Shown here in pieces: positions 8,565 through 17,503 of a stretch of 64,000 nt of DNA. The notes under the pieces were generated by a model. The model worked only from the letters and a program-made list of their open reading frames with translations, did no database searches and was not told the DNA's origin. Made by a program: the position numbers and the translations under genes. The stretch is from DATAES01 sp963721305 (GTDB lineage: Bacteria; Actinomycetota; Acidimicrobiia; Acidimicrobiales; JACDCH01): positions 124,001-188,000 of the forward strand of contig CAVRIR010000005.1 of the NCBI GenBank assembly GCA_963721305.1. Direction: 5' to 3'. The stretch's first letter is position 1, and each line of letters opens with the position of its first letter.

Positions 8565-9482
8565 CTAGGCCCGCGGATGAGCGGCGTCGTAAACTCGCCG
8601 GAGCCGCTCTCTGCTCACATGAGTGTAGAGCTGCGTGGTCGCCAGATCGGCGTGACCGAGCAGCTCTTGCACCGCCCGCAGATCTGCCCCGCCATCGAGA
8701 AGGTGCGTGGCGAACGTATGCCGCAAGGCGTGCGGATGGGTCGGCACCGGCGACCGGTGGTCCAGGATCCGGCGCACGTCTCGTGCGGTGAGCGGCTTGC
8801 CTCGCTTGTTGAAGAACAAGGCGTCGGGAACGCCCTGTCCTGCGGCCGTTTCGTCCGCGTCGCCAGGCTGCGTGTCGACCCGCAACTGATCGCGGCCGGC
8901 GTCGAGCCAGCGGCGAAGCTTCGCGGCGGCCGGCTCGCTCAGCGGAACCAGACGCTGCTTGGACCCCTTCCCCCAGACCGTGGCGCGGTGCCGCGATGGA
9001 TCGACATCGCCGATGCGTAGGCCGCAGAGCTCGCTCACCCGCAGGCCGCTGCCGTAGAGCAGCTCGATCACCGCGTCGTCGCGGAGCCGAATCGCGTCGG
9101 AGTCGCCGTCCACGCGTGCCGGCGGCTCGTCGAGCAGCACGTGCAGCTCGTCGGCCCGCAGCACGTGCGGCAGGCGACGCTCGCCACGCGGCGCTGACAA
9201 CCCGGCGGTCGGGTCGGCGGCGATCGCGCCGGTGCGTTGCAGCCAGCCGAAGTAGCGCCGCAAGGACGAGGCGGATCGAGCGATCGTGCGCTTCGCACGC
9301 CGTTTCGTGGACAGCGACGCGAGATAGCGGCGCAACTTGATGCGGTCGACCGCGGCGGGTCCATCGACGCCGGCGCGCTCTGCCCACGTCACGAAGGACG
9401 TGACGTCTCGCCGATACGCCGTCACCGTCGACGGCGCGACGGCTGTCAGTGATTTGGCGAACTCGTCGATCGCCCAGGGCAT
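8565..9482 (-). CDS. xerC: Tyrosine recombinase XerC
   Basis: Resolves chromosome dimers at dif together with XerD. 305 residues: an N-terminal SAM-like core-binding domain (DEFAKSLTAVAPSTVTAYRRD) and a C-terminal catalytic domain. The catalytic set is visible: Arg in GSGLRVSELCGL, Lys in GKGSKQRLVPL, HALRHTFATHLL, the HADLATTQLYTHV stretch with second His and the nucleophile Tyr. Its place between rpsB and dprA is the housekeeping xerC position, which argues against a phage integrase. A hairpin follows the stop codon. Confidence 0.95.
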   Translation of the reverse strand: MPWAIDEFAKSLTAVAPSTVTAYRRDVTSFVTWAERAGVDGPAAVDRIKLRRYLASLSTKRRAKRTIARSASSLRRYFGWLQRTGAIAADPTAGLSAPRGERRLPHVLRADELHVLLDEPPARVDGDSDAIRLRDDAVIELLYGSGLRVSELCGLRIGDVDPSRHRATVWGKGSKQRLVPLSEPAAAKLRRWLDAGRDQLRVDTQPGDADETAAGQGVPDALFFNKRGKPLTARDVRRILDHRSPVPTHPHALRHTFATHLLDGGADLRAVQELLGHADLATTQLYTHVSRERLRRVYDAAHPRA

Positions 9483-9521
9483 CTCGCCACCGTATCCGTC
9501 GGGTGCGCGCGGTCCGTGACA

Positions 9522-10643
9522 TCAGTCGGCCCTCGCCACTCGCTCGTACCACCCGCCACGTTCGTCGACCCAGCCTGACTCGCGCAGGCGCACGAGCGCG
9601 AGCGACAGATCGCCGAGGCGGAGCGCCGTTCGCGCCGCTAACTGTTCGAGCGACGCCGGCTGCCAAGCGAGCGCGTCGAGGACCGCACGATCGTCACCGG
9701 TCACCGCTGTCCGCCGGTCGCGCACGTCGCGATGCAGTGCCGCCGACAAGCCGAGGCCGATCAGGACGTCGCTCACATCGCAGGCCGCGTGTGCTCCGTC
9801 GCGAAGCAATCGATTGGTACCGGTCGACGCTGCGCTGCGCACGGGACCGGGCACGGCGTACACCGGACGGCCGCGTTGCTCCGCCTCGCTGACCGTGTGC
9901 ATCGAGCCTCCCTGCTCTTGTGACTCGACGACCACGACGATGTCGGCCAGTGCTGCGATGAGGCGGTTGCGCGCCGGGAACCGCCAGCGCTCGGGCGCCG
10001 CACCGAGCGGCGCCTCACTCAGGACGACGCCTCGCCGTTCGACCTCGCGCCACAGCGACGCGTGCTTCTTCGGATAGATCACGTCGAGGCCGCTCCCGAC
10101 GACCGCGATCGGCGGGGTCGTGGTCGCCGCGAGTGCGCCGGCATGCGCGGCGCCGTCGATGCCGAGCGCGAGCCCGGAGATCACCGACACGCCTGCCGCC
10201 GAGAGATCGCGACCGAACTCGTACGCGAGGTCGATGCCGTAACGGGTGGCCGTGCGCGTGCCGACGACGGCGACGCGTGGTCCGGCAATGACCGACGGAT
10301 CACCGCGCACGAACAAGGTGGCGGGCGGCTCGATGTCGTTCGCGAGCGGCGAGGGGTACGCGGGCGAGCCGAGCGCGGCGACGCCCACGCCGGCATCGAC
10401 GTGCCGTTGCCAGAGGACCTCCACGTCGATCTCGCAAGCCGCACGAGCCCATAACTCCGCGAGCGCGGCCGGCTCCGATCGCGCCGCGCTCACGACGTCG
10501 CGCTCGCCGAGCCAGGACCGATCGAGAACGCACCGCCACGCGTCCGGCGGCGACCAATGCCGCAACAACGCCAGGTTGCGAGCCGGACCCATGCCCGGCA
10601 GCGCTGCAAGCGCGGCGGCCCACGCTTCAGGTGGTAGTCGCAT
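9522..10643 (-). CDS. dprA: DNA-processing protein DprA/Smf
   Basis: Binds incoming single-stranded DNA and loads RecA during natural transformation. 373 residues from an ATG at 10643 that overlaps the comM stop (TGATG); an upstream GTG at 10649 is possible. The Rossmann-like DprA core is clear (VAVVGTRTATRYG, then GLALGIDGAAH, then SQEQGGSMHTVSEA, then PVYAVPG). A C-terminal winged-helix domain of about 60 residues follows. The comM-dprA pairing suggests a DNA-uptake or recombination unit, but no other competence genes are in view. Confidence 0.94.
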   Translation of the reverse strand: MRLPPEAWAAALAALPGMGPARNLALLRHWSPPDAWRCVLDRSWLGERDVVSAARSEPAALAELWARAACEIDVEVLWQRHVDAGVGVAALGSPAYPSPLANDIEPPATLFVRGDPSVIAGPRVAVVGTRTATRYGIDLAYEFGRDLSAAGVSVISGLALGIDGAAHAGALAATTTPPIAVVGSGLDVIYPKKHASLWREVERRGVVLSEAPLGAAPERWRFPARNRLIAALADIVVVVESQEQGGSMHTVSEAEQRGRPVYAVPGPVRSAASTGTNRLLRDGAHAACDVSDVLIGLGLSAALHRDVRDRRTAVTGDDRAVLDALAWQPASLEQLAARTALRLGDLSLALVRLRESGWVDERGGWYERVARAD

Positions 10644-12156
10644 CAGCACGCCACCCGTTGTGCGATGGCGAACGGATCGACTCGCAGACTCATCGCCAAC
10701 GCGACGTGCTCGGTGTTGATGGCATCAGCCTCGGCGAGGTCGGCGATCGTGCGAGCGACAGCGCGGACCCGGTTCGCACCGCGGGCACTGAGTCGGCCGG
10801 CTCGAAGCGCGGCTTCGAGGGTGGTCAGTGCGCCGCCGTCGACTGCAGCGAACTGATCGAGCCACTTGCCGCGCAGGTCGCCGTTCGCGCGCACACCCCG
10901 CGTCGCGGCGCGCTCGCGCGCCTGCGCCACACGCGCGCTGCGGTCGACTCCGTCGACTCCGCAGGCTGACCCCGGAGGAGATGCTCGACGTCCGGACGGC
11001 AGACCTCGACCCGCAGATCGAAGCGGTCGAGCAAGGGACCGGAGACCCGCCGCCGGTAGCGGGCCTGCGCCGCGGGCGAGCAGCGACACGACCCGAGGGC
11101 ACCTCCTTCACCACATGGGCACGGGTTCATCGCCGCGACCAGCAGGACGCGCGCCGGAAGCTCGACCCGAACGGCGGCGCGAGCAACCCGAATGACGCCC
11201 TCTTCGAGCGGTTGGCGGAGCGCGTCGAGCACCGTCGCCTGGAACTCGCCGAGCTCGTCCAAGAAGAGGACACCGCCATGGGCGAGGCTGATCTCGCCGG
11301 GCCGGATCGCCCCGCTGCCGCCGCCGACGAGGGAGACGCTCGACGCACCATGATGCGGTGCGCGGTACGGCGGTCGCCGGATCAAGCCGTCGGGACGGGC
11401 CGCGCCCGCGGCAGAGTGCACTCGTGTCGACTCGAGCGCGAGCTCGGTGTCGAGCGATGGGAGCAGTCCCGGCAGGCGACAGGCGAGCATCGTCTTCCCT
11501 GCGCCGGGCGGACCTACGAACATCAGATGGTGGTTGCCTGCGGCCGCGACTTCGAGCGCGAACCGCGCGACCGGTTGACCGCGCACGTCGGCGAGATCGG
11601 GCGGGGGCTCGACCGGAGCTGGCGCGACTTCGCGTGGCGGCGACGGCCATGGTTGCAGCCCGACGAGCGCGTCGAAGAGCCCCTTCAGTGACGATGCGAC
11701 GAGCACCTTGCAGCGCGAGAGCAAGGCGGCCTCGTGATACGCACTCGGCGCGACGACGACGGCGCGGCAAGCCAACGCGTCGACGAGCGACAGGGTGCCC
11801 GGGACCGGACGGATCGTGCCGTCGAGTCCGAGCTCCCCGAGGAACGCGAGGCCGTCGACGCGGTTCGGTGGCACCAGCTCGGACGCGACGACCATGCCGA
11901 CCGCGATGGCGAGGTCGAGGCCGGCTCCGATCTTTCGCAGCCCGGACGGTGCGAGGTTGATCGTGACCTTCTTGTTCGGCCATCCGATGCCCGACGTGGT
12001 GAGAGCGGCGCGGACCCGGTCGCGCGCTTCACGGCATGCCGTGTCGGGCAAGCCGACGATCGTGAAGCCCGGTAGACCGACGGCCACGTGGACCTCGACG
12101 GTGACGGGATGTCCGTCGACACCGAGCAGGGTGGCGGACGGGATGCTCGCGAGCAC
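10643..12156 (-). CDS. comM: ComM/YifB family Mg-chelatase-like AAA+ helicase (one frameshift)
   Basis: Branch-migration helicase that helps integrate DNA during transformation. The GTG start at 12156 has GAGGAG upstream. The first part has a Lon-like ChlI domain, Walker A GPPGAGKTMLA and Walker B LFLDELGEF, then a CPCGxxG segment. Near position 10930 the frame breaks; the remaining C-terminal domain (ARERAATRGVRANGDL to the TGA at 10643) continues in another frame. Adding one base (GTGTGG read as GTGGTGG) restores a 504-residue protein with the expected ARVVAQARERA sequence. I read this as one gene with a sequence error rather than a pseudogene. Confidence 0.88.
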
Positions 12157-12308
12157 GGGTGCTCCTCACGGATGACGATCGACGTGAGGGAGGCCGTTGC
12201 CGCCGGCCAACGAGCGGACGTCGAGAACTCTACGCCAGGGGTGCGACAGTGAATTCTCCGGCGTCTCGATTCCCGGGAGGACGCTTGGGCGTCGGACCGA
12301 CAAGGGCC

Positions 12309-12431
12309 ATGATGGGGACGATGGGGTTCAACCCGTTTCGGCAGCAGCGGCGATCGGTGGCGGACTACGCCATGGTCGTCGGCGCGTTCGTCGTCGTGGC
12401 CTTGCTGCTGCTCTGGGCCCTGCTGGGCTGA
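12309..12431 (+). CDS. Small single-span membrane protein
   Basis: A 40-residue frame (ATG at 12309, or 12321 giving MGFNPFRQQRRS) with a basic N-terminus followed by one membrane helix of about 22 residues (YAMVVGAFVVVALLLLWALL) that ends the protein, consistent with N-in/C-out topology. It lies alone on the plus strand, divergent from comM and convergent with yraN. I do not recognise a family. The translation signal is weak, so expression is inferred only from the well-formed helix and its isolation between operons. Confidence 0.5.
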   Translation: MMGTMGFNPFRQQRRSVADYAMVVGAFVVVALLLLWALLG

Positions 12432-12435
12432 CGGG

Positions 12436-12783
12436 CTAGAACGCGCCCTCGATCACCTCGACGGCCTCGCCCACGACCGACACCACGTCGAAGCGGATCT
12501 CTCGGGGTCGCACCGGCGGCGAATCGTCCAGCCACTTCGCCGCGAGCACCCGGACCTTCTGGCGCTTCACGCGATTGACCGCCTCGGCGGGCGACCCGAA
12601 GACGCTCGACGACCGCGTCTTCACCTCACAGAACACGATCACGCGTTGGCGACGGACGATGAGATCGATCTCGCCGTCACGGCAACGCCAGTTTCGGTTC
12701 AAGACGACGTAGCCATTGGCTTCGTACCAAGCCGCTGCCGCATCCTCGCCCGAGATGCCGAGCGCTCGGCGTGCGAGCGTCAT
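12436..12783 (-). CDS. yraN: UPF0102 family protein YraN (endonuclease-like)
   Basis: 115 residues with the PD-(D/E)XK nuclease-like fold of the UPF0102 family: GEDAAAAWYEANGYVVLNRNWR, the acidic GEIDLI strand and the EVKTRSS motif. Function in the cell is not settled; a role in DNA processing is inferred from the fold and from constant proximity to comM and dprA. The DUF2469 gene lies just upstream on the same strand, as in mycobacteria (the Rv2898c region). Confidence 0.93.
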   Translation of the reverse strand: MTLARRALGISGEDAAAAWYEANGYVVLNRNWRCRDGEIDLIVRRQRVIVFCEVKTRSSSVFGSPAEAVNRVKRQKVRVLAAKWLDDSPPVRPREIRFDVVSVVGEAVEVIEGAF

Positions 12784-12804
12784 TTGTCGAGACTCCCAGA
12801 GGTC

Positions 12805-13098
12805 TTAGAGAAGGTCCTTCTTCGGGAGCTCTTCGACGTTCACGTCCTTGAACGTCACGACGCGGACCGACGGCACGAACCGGCTCGACCGGTACATGTC
12901 CCAGACCCACGCATCGCGCAACTCGAGCTCGACATAGGTGCGCCCGTCGCCGTGGACGTGCTGCTTGACCTCGTTGCACAGATAGAAACGACGTTCCGTC
13001 TCGACGACGAACGAGAACATCGGCGAGACGTCCTTGTACTCCTTGTACAGCTGCAGCTCGAGGTCGGCCTCGTACTGCTCGAGGTCCTCCGTCGACAT
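12805..13098 (-). CDS. DUF2469 family protein
   Basis: 97 residues starting at MSTEDLEQYEADLEL (ATG 13098); an in-frame extension to 13131 adds 11 residues outside the family pattern. The family is small and restricted to actinobacteria (Rv2901c type) and sits between rplS and yraN. The sequence is mixed alpha/beta, with FSFVVETERRFYLCNEV and a conserved aromatic-rich centre. No enzyme motif is visible and the function is unknown. Confidence 0.9.
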   Translation of the reverse strand: MSTEDLEQYEADLELQLYKEYKDVSPMFSFVVETERRFYLCNEVKQHVHGDGRTYVELELRDAWVWDMYRSSRFVPSVRVVTFKDVNVEELPKKDLL

Positions 13099-13163
13099 GG
13101 CTTCACTGTAAGCGGGACCGCAGGCGGCCACGCCGCCGGGCCGTGCCGGAACAGGGAGGCGGA

Positions 13164-13637
13164 TCAGGCTTCCGCGGTCTCGGGCTGCTCAGCATCGGCC
13201 GGGAGCTCGGCCTCGAGATCCGCGTCGGCCTCGACCGCGGGATCGGCGGGCTCGGCCTGCGTCTGCTTCGTCCGCGCTCCCTTGGGCTGGAACGCAGAAC
13301 GAGATTCCTTGATCTTCGCGGCCTTCCCGACGCGATCGCGCAGGTAGTACAGCTTCGCCCGGCGGACGGCACCGCGGGTGACCGGCTCGATCTTTGCGAT
13401 CACCGGCGAGTGGACGGGGAACGTGCGCTCGACGCCGACGCCGTAGCTCACCTTGCGGACCGTGAACGACTCACGGACGCCCGAACCCTGCCGGCGGATG
13501 ACGACCCCCTGGAAGACCTGCACCCGCTCCTTGTTGCCTTCGACCACGCGGACGTGCACCTTCAACGTGTCGCCGGGTGCGAAGTCGGGGATGTCGTCGC
13601 GCAGGTTGACGGCGTCGACGAGGTCGGTCGGGTTCAT
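13164..13637 (-). CDS. rplS: 50S ribosomal protein L19 with acidic C-terminal tail
   Basis: Large-subunit protein at the interface with the small subunit. 157 residues; the L19 core (residues 1-115) shows FAPGDTLKVHVRVVEG, then VFQGVVIRRQGSG and FTVRKVSYGVGVERTFPVHS. The last 40 residues are Ala/Glu/Asp-rich, an extension outside the usual 115-120 residue length and probably disordered. It follows trmD by 6 bp in the rpsP-khpA-rimM-trmD-rplS operon. Confidence 0.96.
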   Translation of the reverse strand: MNPTDLVDAVNLRDDIPDFAPGDTLKVHVRVVEGNKERVQVFQGVVIRRQGSGVRESFTVRKVSYGVGVERTFPVHSPVIAKIEPVTRGAVRRAKLYYLRDRVGKAAKIKESRSAFQPKGARTKQTQAEPADPAVEADADLEAELPADAEQPETAEA

Positions 13638-13643
13638 GGCGCG

Positions 13644-14405
13644 TCAGCTCCCAGAAACGTCCTCGGGGGGACCAGTAGGATACGTGATTCCCAACTCGTC
13701 CTCCAAGAGCGCGCGCTCGGCCGGGGACAGTCCGCCCCGCGCCGCGACCAGATCGGGCCGCCGCTCCACCGTCCGGGCCAGGGCTTTCGCCTGCCGCCAC
13801 CGGGCCACCCGGCCGTGGTCGCCGGAACGCAGCACCTCAGGAACGACCCATCCCCGGAAGTCCGCAGGCCTCGTGTACTGCGGATACTCGAGCAGCCCGT
13901 CGGCGAAAGACTCCTCGTCCGCCGACTCTGCGTTGCCCATCACCCCCGGCACGAGCCGGCCGACCGCCTCGAGCACCGCCATGGCCGCCACCTCCCCGCC
14001 CGCGAGGACGAAGTCCCCGACCGACAGCTCGCCGTCGACGAGGTGCTCTCGCACCCGCTCGTCCACGCCTTCGTAGCGGCCGCACAGCAGGGAGAACCCG
14101 TCCATCGCCGCCAGGGTTCGGGCGACGTCCTGGTCGAACCGGCGACCGCCGGGACCCAGGAGCAGCAGCGGCCGGGGAGGACCCACCGCCTCCACCGCCG
14201 AGAACAGCGGCTCGGGCATGAGGACCATCCCCGCTCCCCCACCGAACGGCGAGTCATCGACCGACCGATGCGGATCACTCACGGCCGACCGCAGGTCCTG
14301 CACGCGCACATCGATCAGACGTCGGGATCGAGCGCGTCCCGAAAGACTCTGAGACGCGAACTCGTCGACCATCGACGGGAAGATCGTGAAGACATCGATC
14401 CTCAC
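13644..14405 (-). CDS. trmD: tRNA (guanine-N1-)-methyltransferase
   Basis: Methylates G37 of tRNAs with SAM, preventing +1 frameshifting. The start is the GTG at 14405 (VRIDVFTIFPSMVDEF), which overlaps the rimM stop (GTGA) and gives 253 residues, the normal length. Family signatures are present: DDSPFGGGAGMVL, LLLGPGGRRFDQDVA, LCGRYEGVDERV and the trefoil-knot loop LSVGDFVLAGGEVAAM. It is part of the rpsP operon. Confidence 0.95.
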   Translation of the reverse strand: MRIDVFTIFPSMVDEFASQSLSGRARSRRLIDVRVQDLRSAVSDPHRSVDDSPFGGGAGMVLMPEPLFSAVEAVGPPRPLLLLGPGGRRFDQDVARTLAAMDGFSLLCGRYEGVDERVREHLVDGELSVGDFVLAGGEVAAMAVLEAVGRLVPGVMGNAESADEESFADGLLEYPQYTRPADFRGWVVPEVLRSGDHGRVARWRQAKALARTVERRPDLVAARGGLSPAERALLEDELGITYPTGPPEDVSGS

Positions 14406-14863
14406 AGGTCGAACAGTCCTTCCGGCGGATCGATCACAATCGCGGTGTCGTCGCGCTGCTCGACGATGAACACCGCCGGTACGAGCGCACCACTGTCGAG
14501 CACGAGCATGTCGCTCGCCGGGTTCGCCTCGACCGACGCGACCACACCCACCTCGGCACCGTCGACGGTGACCACGCGCGCACCGATGAGTTGGTGGACC
14601 CAGAGCTCGCTCGGATCGTCGATCGGCGCGGCGTGCAACGTCGCGCCCTGCAACGCCTCCGCCGCAGCGCGATCGGTGATCTCCTCGAACGTCACGATGT
14701 GATTGCGTTGATGCGGGCGCGACGCCGAGACCGTGAGCGCACGGCCGTCCGCTTCGAGCACCGAACCGGGCGAAAGACGCTCCAACCGATCGGTCACGAG
14801 CGTGACGACGACCTCGCCGCGTAGCCCGTGCGGTCGCGTCACGCGACCCACCTCGAGGTTCAA
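14402..14863 (-). CDS. rimM: Ribosome maturation factor RimM
   Basis: Assists maturation of the 30S head domain and binds S19. 153 residues from a TTG at 14863 that overlaps the khpA stop. The N-terminal RimM beta-barrel begins LEVGRVTRPHGLRGEVVV, followed by the PRC-barrel (ELWVHQLIGARVVTVDGAEV) and the terminal VFIVEQRDDTAIVIDPPEG pattern. Both ends overlap neighbours, so it is tightly coupled to khpA and trmD. Confidence 0.94.
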   Translation of the reverse strand: MNLEVGRVTRPHGLRGEVVVTLVTDRLERLSPGSVLEADGRALTVSASRPHQRNHIVTFEEITDRAAAEALQGATLHAAPIDDPSELWVHQLIGARVVTVDGAEVGVVASVEANPASDMLVLDSGALVPAVFIVEQRDDTAIVIDPPEGLFDL

Positions 14864-15180
14864 TCCACGAAGTCGACGTCGACCTCGGCACCGTCGCGCA
14901 CGGCTGCAGCGCGCACGACCGTGCGGATCGACTGCGCGATGCGTCCGCGCTTGCCGATCACGCGACCCATGTCGCCGGGTGCGACGTGCACCTCGAGCAG
15001 CGAACGGCCGCGCCGATCGACGACGGCGACCTCGACACCGGCCGGTTCCTCGACCACGGCCTTGACGAGGTACTCGCAGACGTCGCGCGCGGTGGCCGCG
15101 GGAATCCGGTTGACATCGGCGGCGTCGTCGCTGCCTTCGCCGTCGTCGATGTCGCCGTCGAGATCCTCGACGTCGCTCAA
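14860..15180 (-). CDS. khpA: KH-domain RNA-binding protein (KhpA-type)
   Basis: Small RNA-binding protein of the KhpA/YlqC family, whose partners act on ribosome assembly and cell-wall synthesis. A TTG at 15180 overlaps the rpsP stop (TTGA), giving 106 residues. The first 25 are acidic and family-atypical; the KH domain follows, with the GxxG loop in GRVIGKRGRIAQSIRTVV. The usual protein is 75-80 residues, so this one has an N-terminal addition. Its position between rpsP and rimM is conserved in Gram-positive bacteria. Confidence 0.92.
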   Translation of the reverse strand: MSDVEDLDGDIDDGEGSDDAADVNRIPAATARDVCEYLVKAVVEEPAGVEVAVVDRRGRSLLEVHVAPGDMGRVIGKRGRIAQSIRTVVRAAAVRDGAEVDVDFVD

Positions 15181-15443
15181 GACGCGCCGCCCTTGAACTC
15201 GTCCCACGCGCCCGACCACTGAAGGATGCGCTGCACGCGCTCGGTGGGCTGGGCGCCCTTGCGCAACCAGGCCACTGCCTTGTCGTTGTCGATGACGATG
15301 CGCGACGGCTCCTGGCGAGGCTCGTACGTGCCGACGATCTCGATGAACCGGCCGTTGCGCGGCGAACGGGAGTCGGCTGCCACGACGCGGTAGGTCGGCT
15401 GCTTCGTCTTTCCCATCCGCATGAGGCGGAGCTTCACGGCCAC
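15177..15443 (-). CDS. rpsP: 30S ribosomal protein S16
   Basis: Small-subunit assembly protein. 88 residues beginning MAVKLRLMRMGKTKQPTYRV, the family hallmark, followed by ADSRSPRNGRFIEIVGTYEP. First gene of the rpsP-khpA-rimM-trmD-rplS operon; its stop overlaps the khpA start. The 54-bp gap to ffh upstream has no obvious terminator, so read-through from ffh is possible. Confidence 0.96.
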   Translation of the reverse strand: MAVKLRLMRMGKTKQPTYRVVAADSRSPRNGRFIEIVGTYEPRQEPSRIVIDNDKAVAWLRKGAQPTERVQRILQWSGAWDEFKGGAS

Positions 15444-15497
15444 AGTTCGTTCATCCTTCGTTTCAAGGGATCGGCAAGTCTGCTCAAAGTCCGACCA

Positions 15498-16938
15498 CTA
15501 ATTCAATCCGGGGAAGCCTTCGTCGCTGATGCCGGGGATGCTGAAGGGCGGCGGCTTGCCTGCTGTGGCGCCTGCGGGCTTGGTCCCTTTCGGCGTGACC
15601 CGGCCTCCGCCTTTGCCTTTTCCCTTGCCCTTCTTCATCTTCCGGCCCAGGCCGGGGATGTTGCCCATCTTCTGCATCATCTTCTTGACGTCCTGGAATT
15701 GCTTGATCAGCGCGGAGACGTCGCCCGGCTGCGTGCCACTGCCGGCGGCGATGCGGGAGCGCCGGGAGCCATCGATCAGCGCCGGCCGGGCTCGCTCGAC
15801 CGGTGTCATCGACCGGATGATCGCCTCGATGCGATTGATCTCGCCCTCGTCGATCTCCTGGTTCTTGACCTCCTTCGGAAGCCCCGGGATCATGCCGACG
15901 AGGTTGCCGAGCGGTCCCATCTTTCGGACCTGCTGCAACTGGTCGAGGAAATCCTCGAAGGTGAACTGACCGTCGAAGAGCTTGGCCGCGGCCTGCTGCG
16001 CCTCTTCCTTCTCGTAGACCTGCTCGGCCTTCTCGATCAGCGTGAGCATGTCGCCCATGCCGAGGATGCGACCGGCGAGACGGTCGGGATGGAAGAGGTC
16101 GAAGTCCGCCAGCTTCTCGCCCGTCGACACGAACGCGACCGGGCGGCCGACGACCTCCTTCACCGACAGCGCGGCGCCACCGCGCGCGTCGCCGTCGAGC
16201 TTCGTGAGGATGACGCCGTCGAGCGCAAGCGTCTGATGGAACGCCTCGGCCGTGGTGACCGCGTCCTGACCGGTCATCGCGTCGATGACGAGGAACGTGT
16301 AGTTCGGTTGCGACCGCGCCGGAGATGCGACGAACCTGGTCCATCATCTCGCCGTCGATCGCGAGTCGACCTGCAGTGTCGACGATGACGACATCGCGTC
16401 CGACGCGACGCGCCTCGTCGACGCCCTTGCGCGCGGTCTCGACCGGATCGCCAGGCTCGCTGAACACCGGGACATCGACCTGGCGTCCGAGCGTGCGCAA
16501 CTGCTCGACGGCGGCAGGACGTTGCAGGTCCGCGCCGACGAGCAACGGGTTGCGTCCCTGTTGCTTGAACCAGCGCGCCAGCTTGCCGGTGTTCGTCGTC
16601 TTACCGGAACCCTGCAGACCCGCCATCAACACGACCGTCGGTGGGCGCGACGCGTAGGTGATGCGCATCGTCTCGCCGCCGAGCGTCTCGATGAGCTCTT
16701 CGTGGACGATCTTGATGACCTGCTGCGCCGGGTTCAGCGCCTGGCTCAGCTCGAGCCCGACCGCCCGTTCACGGATGCGCGCTTGGAGGTTGCGGACGAC
16801 CTTGAAGTTGACGTCCGCCTCGAGCAGGGCGAGACGGATCTCGTGGAGGACCTCGTCGACGTCCTCCTCGCGCAGGCGGCCTCGGCCGCGGAGACGCTTG
16901 AAGATCCCGTCGAACCGGTCGGAAAGCGCTTCGAACAT
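15498..16938 (-). CDS. ffh: Signal recognition particle protein Ffh (one frameshift)
   Basis: GTPase that binds signal sequences and 4.5S RNA for co-translational membrane targeting. Start at ATG 16938 (MFEALSDRFDGIFKRLRG). The N and G domains are in one frame (P-loop GLQGSGKTTNTGKLA, DLQRPAAVEQL, VDTAGR). The frame breaks near 16311; the rest of the G domain (GVILTKLDGDARGGAALS) and the Met-rich M domain are in another frame. Removing one base there (GTCGCAACC read as GTCCAACC) restores SGAVQPNYTFLVIDAMTGQD and a 479-residue protein. Because Ffh is essential, a sequence error is more likely than a real break. The last 50 residues are Gly/Lys-rich. Confidence 0.92.
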
Positions 16939-17033
16939 GCGGGGTCCGAGGTTAGAGGGTGTGGCCCCGCCCGGGACGCGCCTCAGTTGTGGCCGTTGGC
17001 GCCCGAGATGGTGAGGAGGTTGTCGACCGACGG

Positions 17034-17426
17034 TCACACCCGGGACCCCGGTCGCGGTGCGCTCGAGGTCGGCGGACGCAGTGGCGTGAGGAACCGCGCC
17101 GAGAGGACGACCCGGCCGTCCTGCACGTCGACCTCAGGTTGAGGGAGGTGCCAGGTACGGGGTGAGTGGCTGAGCTGGAAGCGGACCTGCTCGCCCAGCT
17201 CCGGATCGGATGGCAGACGAGCGCCGTTGAAGATCTCACGAAGCTTCGCCCGCAGCTGCGGTCCGGTCACCGGCGCGATGAGGAGCCCGACCCCGACGCC
17301 CACGCCGAACACGAACAGTCGCCTGTAGCCGACGAGCCGTCCCGTCCGGTAGCCGACCTTCGTCGCGATCCCGGTGGTCTTGTACGCGAGCCGGAAAGGG
17401 AGGACGACGATCCGCACCAGCAGCAT
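17034..17426 (-). CDS. Small membrane-associated protein with YtxH-like helix and BON-like tail
   Basis: 130 residues of unknown function. The N-terminal 35 residues are hydrophobic/basic, then a helix FGVGVGVGLLIAPVTGPQLR resembles the YtxH glycine-rich membrane segment. The last third (VDVQDGRVVLSARF) resembles one strand of a BON or OsmY-type domain. It lies between ftsY and ffh on the same strand, 96 bp from ffh. The family assignments are weak pattern matches only. Confidence 0.6.
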   Translation of the reverse strand: MLLVRIVVLPFRLAYKTTGIATKVGYRTGRLVGYRRLFVFGVGVGVGLLIAPVTGPQLRAKLREIFNGARLPSDPELGEQVRFQLSHSPRTWHLPQPEVDVQDGRVVLSARFLTPLRPPTSSAPRPGSRV

Positions 17427-17503
17427 GCGCGGAGGTTACTCGGGCACCCGCGCATACGTCCTTCCCTGGCGACGCCCGAACCGAGAGCGCGACGTGGAGC
17501 GCG

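Noticed and set aside
8565..9482. Tyrosine recombinase as an integrase of a mobile element
   Set aside because: It sits in the conserved rpsB-dprA region and has XerC length and motifs; no attachment sites or phage genes are near.
16300..16320. Programmed frameshift in ffh
   Set aside because: No slippery heptamer or downstream structure is visible, ffh is not known to use recoding, and the same kind of break occurs in many unrelated genes here.
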